Assembly (NCBI GenBank): GCA_019242475.1
Contig: JAFAVK010000052.1
Span: 1 to 64,000 of the forward strand
DNA: 64,000 bases
Direction: 5' to 3'
Origin: Acidobacteriota bacterium
Lineage (GTDB): Bacteria; Acidobacteriota; Blastocatellia; Pyrinomonadales; Pyrinomonadaceae
Shown here: in pieces, positions 59,793 to 64,000 of the stretch
Layout: every line of letters begins with the position of its first letter
Position numbering within the stretch: position 1 is the first letter of the stretch
The notes under the pieces: generated by a model
The model's database searches: none
Told to the model about the DNA's origin: nothing
What the model saw: only the letters and a program-made list of their open reading frames with translations
Translations under genes and position numbers: made by a program

Positions 59793-61127
59793 ATGAGTAA
59801 GTTGAGCGTCCACATTGAGACTTTCGGCTGCCAGATGAATGTGTCCGACTCGGAGCAGGTAGCCACGAAACTCCGCGAGCACGGGTTTGAGTTAGCTGAT
59901 GCCGACGCTTCCGCCGATGTCATTCTTCTTAACACCTGTTCGATACGGGAAAAGGCTGAGCAGAAAGTATTTCGGAGAGTGAATGAGATCAAGCGCGGGC
60001 GCGCCGGGCGTCAGCCCTTAGTGGGTGTGTTGGGGTGCGTCGCGCAGCTCGAAGGCGAATCTATTTTCAACAGCTCCCCTTCCGTGCAACTGGTGGCAGG
60101 CACCGGGGCCGCGGACAGGATTCCGAGTCTTTTAGACCGTGTGAGGGGGGGCGAAAGTCGTGTCATCGATCTGGGCGGACGTGAGGAGGGGGCGGATTTT
60201 GAAATCTCACCTGCCGTCCGCCACTCGAAGCACGTCGCCTTCGTCCCGATTATCGAAGGGTGTAATAAGTTTTGTACCTATTGTATCGTGCCTTATTCAC
60301 GCGGTCGCGAACGGAGCCGCACGGCCTTTGAGATCGTCGAAGATGTCGAGAAGCTTAGGGCCGACGGTTTCAAGGAAGTACAGCTCATAGGGCAGAACGT
60401 CAACAGTTATCGTCCAAGGGTTGAGAAAGGACTGGAGGGTTTCTCCGGGGCCACGCCTTTTTCGAGGCTTCTACGTGCGGTCGCCTCGACCGGCATGACT
60501 CGCGTAAAGTTTACGACCTCCTTCCCCAGGGACTTTCACGCGGACATCGTCAAGGCGATAGAGGAGTACGAGAACCTTTGTAACTGGGTGCATCTGCCCG
60601 TACAGTCAGGTAATAATCGAATTTTGCGTGCGATGCGCAGGGGGCATAAGGTCGAGGAGTATCTGGAGAGAGTTGCGGCCGTCAAGAACTCGCGCAGAGA
60701 AATCTCGCTCACGAGTGACATAATAGTAGGGTTCCCGGGTGAGACGGACGAGGAGTTCGAGGACACTTTAAGGCTGGCAGAAAAGTGCGAGTTTCATGGC
60801 CTGTATATCTTCAAATATTCAGAGAGGCGCGGCACTCCCGCCGCCAGGTTAAAGGACGACGTCACAAAGGACGAGAAGACTCGACGCTTTCTCTCCCTCG
60901 AAAACTTGCAAATGGCAATACAAAGTAAGGTTTACAAGGATTATGTTGGTAGAATGGTTGAGGTGCTGGCCGAAGGCTTCAGTGCAAGATCCGACAGCGA
61001 CCTCAAAGGCCATACGACCTGTAATAAAGTAGTAAATTTCGCCGCCAGTCCTGAGTTCATAGGAAAGGTCGTAAGGGTTCGTGTAACGGAGGCGAAGGCG
61101 CATAGCCTTTTCGGCCAACTTCTGTAA
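59793..61127 (+). CDS. miaB: tRNA-2-methylthio-N6-dimethylallyladenosine synthase
   Basis: A 444-residue methylthiotransferase. The N-terminal UPF0004 domain has Cys in ETFGCQMNVSDSE, NTCSIREKAEQK and VLGCVAQ, which hold the sacrificial cluster. The radical SAM motif GCNKFCTYCIVPYSRGRERS, LIGQNVNSY, HLPVQSGNNRILRAMRRGH and the C-terminal TRAM domain (YVGRMVEVLAEG...VVRVRVTEAKAHSLFGQL) follow. The NSY and related residues fit MiaB (ms2i6A37) rather than MtaB or RimO. Start ATG 59793. Confidence 0.93.
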   Translation: MSKLSVHIETFGCQMNVSDSEQVATKLREHGFELADADASADVILLNTCSIREKAEQKVFRRVNEIKRGRAGRQPLVGVLGCVAQLEGESIFNSSPSVQLVAGTGAADRIPSLLDRVRGGESRVIDLGGREEGADFEISPAVRHSKHVAFVPIIEGCNKFCTYCIVPYSRGRERSRTAFEIVEDVEKLRADGFKEVQLIGQNVNSYRPRVEKGLEGFSGATPFSRLLRAVASTGMTRVKFTTSFPRDFHADIVKAIEEYENLCNWVHLPVQSGNNRILRAMRRGHKVEEYLERVAAVKNSRREISLTSDIIVGFPGETDEEFEDTLRLAEKCEFHGLYIFKYSERRGTPAARLKDDVTKDEKTRRFLSLENLQMAIQSKVYKDYVGRMVEVLAEGFSARSDSDLKGHTTCNKVVNFAASPEFIGKVVRVRVTEAKAHSLFGQLL

Positions 61128-61153
61128 AAAATTAGAAGCGCTTAGAGGGTTCT

Positions 61154-61639
61154 ATGGAGATCGAAGTTAAAATAAGAGGGTTAATGATGGACCCGAGCAG
61201 CGGAACTCCTATCATTATTCTCAAAGACATCAACAGCGAGACCATGTTACCCATCTGGGTCGGTGCGTACGAGGCTAACGCCATCGCGCTCGAAATAGAG
61301 AAAATCTCTCCTCAGAGACCTATGACGCACGACCTTCTGCGCAACGTCATCCTTGAGATGGGCGCGAGCGTCGAGCGCGTCGTCGTCACAGAGCTGCGTG
61401 ACAACACCTTCTTCGCGACGATCAACATGAAGGACAGGGGGGGCGAGTCCGTCTTGATCGACGCACGCCCTTCCGACGCCATCGCCCTGGCCCTGCGGGT
61501 CGATTGCCCGATCTTTGTGAACGAAGAGGTGATCAGGGCCTCTCGTAATACCGTCGCGAGCGGGGAGGAGGAGAGCGTTTCGGGCTCCGAAGATGAATGG
61601 CCCGATGTAATCGGCGAGGCCGGCGACCTGCCGATGTAG
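61154..61639 (+). CDS. Bifunctional nuclease family protein (DUF151)
   Basis: A 161-residue protein with the DUF151/BFN core: GTPIIILKDINSETMLPIWVG, EANAIALEIEKISPQRPMTHDLLRN and LIDARPSDAIALALRVDCPIFV with the conserved R-P-S-D. Members were reported to have nuclease activity on DNA and RNA; the bacterial role is unclear. The C-terminal 30 residues are acidic. It starts 26 bp after miaB, and the pair is often adjacent, suggesting one transcript. Confidence 0.85.
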   Translation: MEIEVKIRGLMMDPSSGTPIIILKDINSETMLPIWVGAYEANAIALEIEKISPQRPMTHDLLRNVILEMGASVERVVVTELRDNTFFATINMKDRGGESVLIDARPSDAIALALRVDCPIFVNEEVIRASRNTVASGEEESVSGSEDEWPDVIGEAGDLPM

Positions 61640-61670
61640 TTCTTAAATCTTCTGACCGGGACAACCTTCT

Positions 61671-62432
61671 TTGAGCACCGTCATCGCAATAGCCAATCAG
61701 AAGGGCGGGGTCGGGAAGACCACGACCACGATCAATCTCGCCGCCGCCTTCGCACAGCGCGGACAACGCGTACTCCTGCTCGACCTGGATCCGCAGGGCA
61801 ATAGCTCCATCTCCTTCCTGGATCCGCGTTCGATAGCCGCCTCGGCCTACGAGATGATGGTGGACGGGCAGGAGGATCTCTCCGTCTACACGTACCCGAC
61901 GGCCGTCGGGGGTCTGGAGATAATTCCTGCGAGGATAAGTCTGGCGAAGCTTGAATCAAAGCTGGTGGGCGATTTCGACGCGCCGTTTCGTCTGAAGGAT
62001 CGTTTGGAGCGTGTCGCGGGGCGCTACGATACGATCTTCATCGACACGCCGCCGACTCTGGGTCTGATAACGGTGAACGCACTGGTCGCCTCCACACACG
62101 TCTTAATCCCTATACAATCCTCTTTCTACGCGCTCGAAGGGACGGATGATCTCCTTGAGACGATTGAGAAGGTCAAAGCACGCCCCAACCCGAACCTGCG
62201 TGTACTGGGTGTGCTCGTGACTCTTTTCGATAAGCGGACGACCCTGGCGAGGGAAGTGTACGAACAGATCCGAAGCGTCTTCGGGCAGCAGGTCTTCGAG
62301 ACGGTTATAACCAAGAGCGTGCGTTTGGAAGAGGCCCCTGCGTACAAGGAATCGATCTTCACGTTTGCGCCGCAATCGACCGGCGCCAGCGAATATTCAA
62401 AACTTTGTGAAGAGGTGATGCAGCGTGTCTAG
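61671..62432 (+). CDS. parA: Chromosome-partitioning ATPase ParA (Soj)
   Basis: A 253-residue deviant Walker ATPase: IANQKGGVGKTTTTINLAAA with the signature Lys, LLDLDPQGNSS, IDTPPTLGLITVNAL, and LFDKRTTLAREV. It binds DNA non-specifically when ATP-bound and drives segregation with ParB. Start TTG 61671 with no strong ribosome-binding site. It overlaps parB by 8 bp, the usual chromosomal arrangement. Confidence 0.93.
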   Translation: MSTVIAIANQKGGVGKTTTTINLAAAFAQRGQRVLLLDLDPQGNSSISFLDPRSIAASAYEMMVDGQEDLSVYTYPTAVGGLEIIPARISLAKLESKLVGDFDAPFRLKDRLERVAGRYDTIFIDTPPTLGLITVNALVASTHVLIPIQSSFYALEGTDDLLETIEKVKARPNPNLRVLGVLVTLFDKRTTLAREVYEQIRSVFGQQVFETVITKSVRLEEAPAYKESIFTFAPQSTGASEYSKLCEEVMQRV

Positions 62433-63273
62433 AAGAGGACTCCCTGCGGGAATACGTATGAGGCACGATGCGCATTACGTAGAGGAACTGTCGAGCCAGA
62501 GCCCGACGACCATCGGCCGACTGATTGCGTTGGAGGCTCTCGACCCGAATCCCGAGCAGCCGCGCGTAGAGATCGGTGATTTGACGGAACTGACCATCTC
62601 CATCAAGGAGAAGGGCGTTTTAGAGCCGCTCCTCGTGAAGCCGACCCGGCAGAAGGGGCGGTGGATGATCATCGCGGGGGAGCGTAGGTGGCGCGCCGCA
62701 CAGGCGGCGGGTCTGAGGGAAGTTCCATGCGTAGAGATGGACGTTGACGAGGCGGCCGTCGCGGAGATCGCGCTCATAGAGAATATGCAGCGGAAGGATT
62801 TGACGCCCTGGGAGGAGGCTGACGGGCTTGCGGCCCTCTGTCAACGGTACGGTTACACGCACGAGGATGTCTCCAGGAAGGTCGGGAAGAGCCGGACTAC
62901 CGTCACGGAGGCCATCGCGCTGGCGGCAATACCTGAGGAGATACGTGAAGAATGTCGGCGCGCCGACATCAACGTTAAGTCTCTGCTCTTACAGATCGTC
63001 AGGCAGCCCGACACCGGGATGATGCGTCAGGCGATCAGCGCCCTTGCCAATAAAGAGTTTACGAGGGATGAGGCGCGTGCGTTGATTCGAGAGCGAAAGT
63101 TCAAGGAGGGGCATAAGGAAGGAAACGCGGACGCCTCTAAGCCCTTTACGTTCAAATATCAACTGCCTACACCTAACGTAAAAGTTGAACTGAAATTCCG
63201 GAAGGCAGAGGTGGAGAAGAGTGAGATTATAGAGGCCCTCAAATCGCTCTTAAAGGAGTTGGAGAACTCTTAG
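62425..63273 (+). CDS. parB: Chromosome-partitioning protein ParB (Spo0J)
   Basis: A 282-residue CTP-dependent clamp protein. The N-terminal domain has P-E-Q-P-R-V, the CTP-binding box AGERRWRAAQAAG and ENMQRKDLTPWEEADG; the central helix-turn-helix has VSRKVGKSRTTVTEAIAL. A Lys/Glu-rich linker (FKEGHKEGNADAS) leads to a dimerisation tail. It loads at parS sites (TGTTTCACGTGAAACA type); I saw none in the window. ParAB usually lie near the replication origin. Start GTG 62425 inside parA. Confidence 0.92.
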   Translation: MSRRGLPAGIRMRHDAHYVEELSSQSPTTIGRLIALEALDPNPEQPRVEIGDLTELTISIKEKGVLEPLLVKPTRQKGRWMIIAGERRWRAAQAAGLREVPCVEMDVDEAAVAEIALIENMQRKDLTPWEEADGLAALCQRYGYTHEDVSRKVGKSRTTVTEAIALAAIPEEIREECRRADINVKSLLLQIVRQPDTGMMRQAISALANKEFTRDEARALIRERKFKEGHKEGNADASKPFTFKYQLPTPNVKVELKFRKAEVEKSEIIEALKSLLKELENS

Positions 63274-63312
63274 GATGCTCGCGCCGCCTTCTTCTGCTAC
63301 ATGTTTTCGGTG

Positions 63313-63858
63313 CTAGGAGTTTCGCCCGCCCTTTTTTGCCCTCCGCTGTAGACTCTGTGCCCAACGTTCGAAGGTCGGCTGGAGCGGTTTGAAGAGTCTT
63401 GCGCGAAATGTGTGCTCCTGCTCATTCCACTTCTTCAGATGTCTCTCCGTGTAGGTTCTAATGGAGGATTCCAGTTGGCCTTTTTTCACGGAGTGGCGCA
63501 GCGTCAAGTAATGATGCTGGCCGACAAGTGAGAAGATGACGGCGGCCATGTTTGCTTTAAAAGAGAGTCTAGGGATGAGCCTTTTGTGTAGAGGCGCATC
63601 CTTCGGGAGGAGCACGTCGAGCGCCACCTCAATCCATGCGGGCTGCGAACCCTGTCGTGGGTGATAGAGGCCCGGCAGCTTTGTTTGCTTCAACTGCGTG
63701 TTGCGTAGCCTGGGGTCGGAGATCGAATCGACCAGGCGCAGGCGTTCGAGCCCCCTCAGGTGCTCCTTGGGGAGGGTGGACAGAATTTTTCTGATGTTAG
63801 CATCTGTCCCGGATGGTAGCTTCTGACGGCTGGAACTATTTTCTATTTTATTAACCAT
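63313..63858 (-). CDS. Uncharacterised protein, possible zincin-like remnant
   Basis: About 181 residues from ATG 63858, with longer frames possible. Middle strands (QPAWIEVALDVLLP) lead into MAAVIFSLVGQHHYLTLRH and RTYTERHLKKWNEQE. The layout recalls predicted peptidases in which a helix reads FHEIGHH; here the equivalent would be FSLVGQH, so the HExxH zinc ligands would be lost. That comparison is from memory. Convergent with parB with 39 bp between. The 142 bp between its start and the window end show no gene. Confidence 0.45.
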   Translation of the reverse strand: MVNKIENSSSRQKLPSGTDANIRKILSTLPKEHLRGLERLRLVDSISDPRLRNTQLKQTKLPGLYHPRQGSQPAWIEVALDVLLPKDAPLHKRLIPRLSFKANMAAVIFSLVGQHHYLTLRHSVKKGQLESSIRTYTERHLKKWNEQEHTFRARLFKPLQPTFERWAQSLQRRAKKGGRNS

Positions 63859-64000
63859 GAGCACAAAGCATCCGAAAAGGGTTCTGTTTAGAGTTGTAAA
63901 GAAGAAAGGGTAATTTTGCAAGCGGAGCTCATTCGAGCCGGGAGGGGAATAATTATCTCAGGCCATAAAGGCAGAAAAGACAGATAGACCTTGAGTCCGA

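Overview
The window reads as a chromosome segment of a high-GC, Gram-negative bacterium. The best fit is Acidobacteriota, Blastocatellia/Pyrinomonadaceae-like, judged from remembered resemblance of several proteins and not from a search. Support includes an OmpA-type protein, an MsbA-like exporter, a lipoprotein signal peptide, the aerobic caa3-like oxidase genes, a yicC-gmk-rpoZ operon, phosphatidylethanolamine synthesis genes, and frequent TTG and GTG starts. No tRNA, rRNA, CRISPR array, prophage or insertion sequence was recognised.

Layout. 1-4233: terminal-oxidase operon (two subunit III-like proteins, a subunit IV-like protein, small membrane and zinc-ribbon proteins, a DUF420 assembly factor, a HEAT-repeat membrane protein). 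4251-8391: ferredoxin, stress-type membrane proteins, then an FtsH-like protease behind a structured leader. 8617-11948: an Mrr_N/nuclease-like protein overlapping a first MutS. 12044-17932 (minus): pyruvate dehydrogenase E1 alpha, E1 beta and E2, a small acidic protein, a DMT permease and a CDF metal exporter. 18186-24256: an HD-GYP/GAF/GGDEF c-di-GMP protein, RNase D, an uncharacterised conserved protein and a thioredoxin-domain (DUF255) protein. 24410-30071: ETF-quinone oxidoreductase behind a FadR-like operator, then minus-strand rpoZ, gmk, yicC and an MsbA-like ABC exporter. 30281-38514: an OmpR-type regulator with a secreted beta-propeller protein, an OmpA-like protein, and a histidine kinase/NtrC pair. 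38557-45409: an oxygenase, a methyltransferase and a putative RiPP (ribosomal peptide) cluster. 45475-53334: Sua5, a rearranged solute-binding lipoprotein, NagZ, a second MutS and phosphofructokinase. 53420-56784: TsaB, RimI, YdcH, Psd and PssA. 56807-64000: a visibly lower-GC block with a PQQ-type propeller, GuaA, MiaB, a bifunctional nuclease, ParA, ParB and a zincin-like remnant.

The most unusual content is not a gene. Thirteen intergenic inverted elements (about 70-125 bp) share one architecture: 3-5 tandem copies of a 7-bp unit (8 bp in one family), a short centre, then the reverse complement of the same array. They fall into seven unrelated sequence families, lie at gene ends or between cistrons (every intercistronic gap of the pdh genes has one), and repeatedly provide the stop codon or last residues of the adjacent gene. 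Two copies of one family share a homologous 55-60 bp centre in opposite orientation, which indicates dispersal and not local slippage alone.

Two protein-level observations stand out. The SBP_bac_5 lipoprotein at 46113-47678 appears circularly permuted, with its usual C-terminal third placed directly behind the signal peptide. The 39864-45409 cluster combines a PqqD/RRE protein, a McjB-like protease, an HprK-like kinase and a nucleotidyltransferase, as in phosphorylating lasso-peptide clusters, but has a radical SAM enzyme and no recognisable lasso cyclase.
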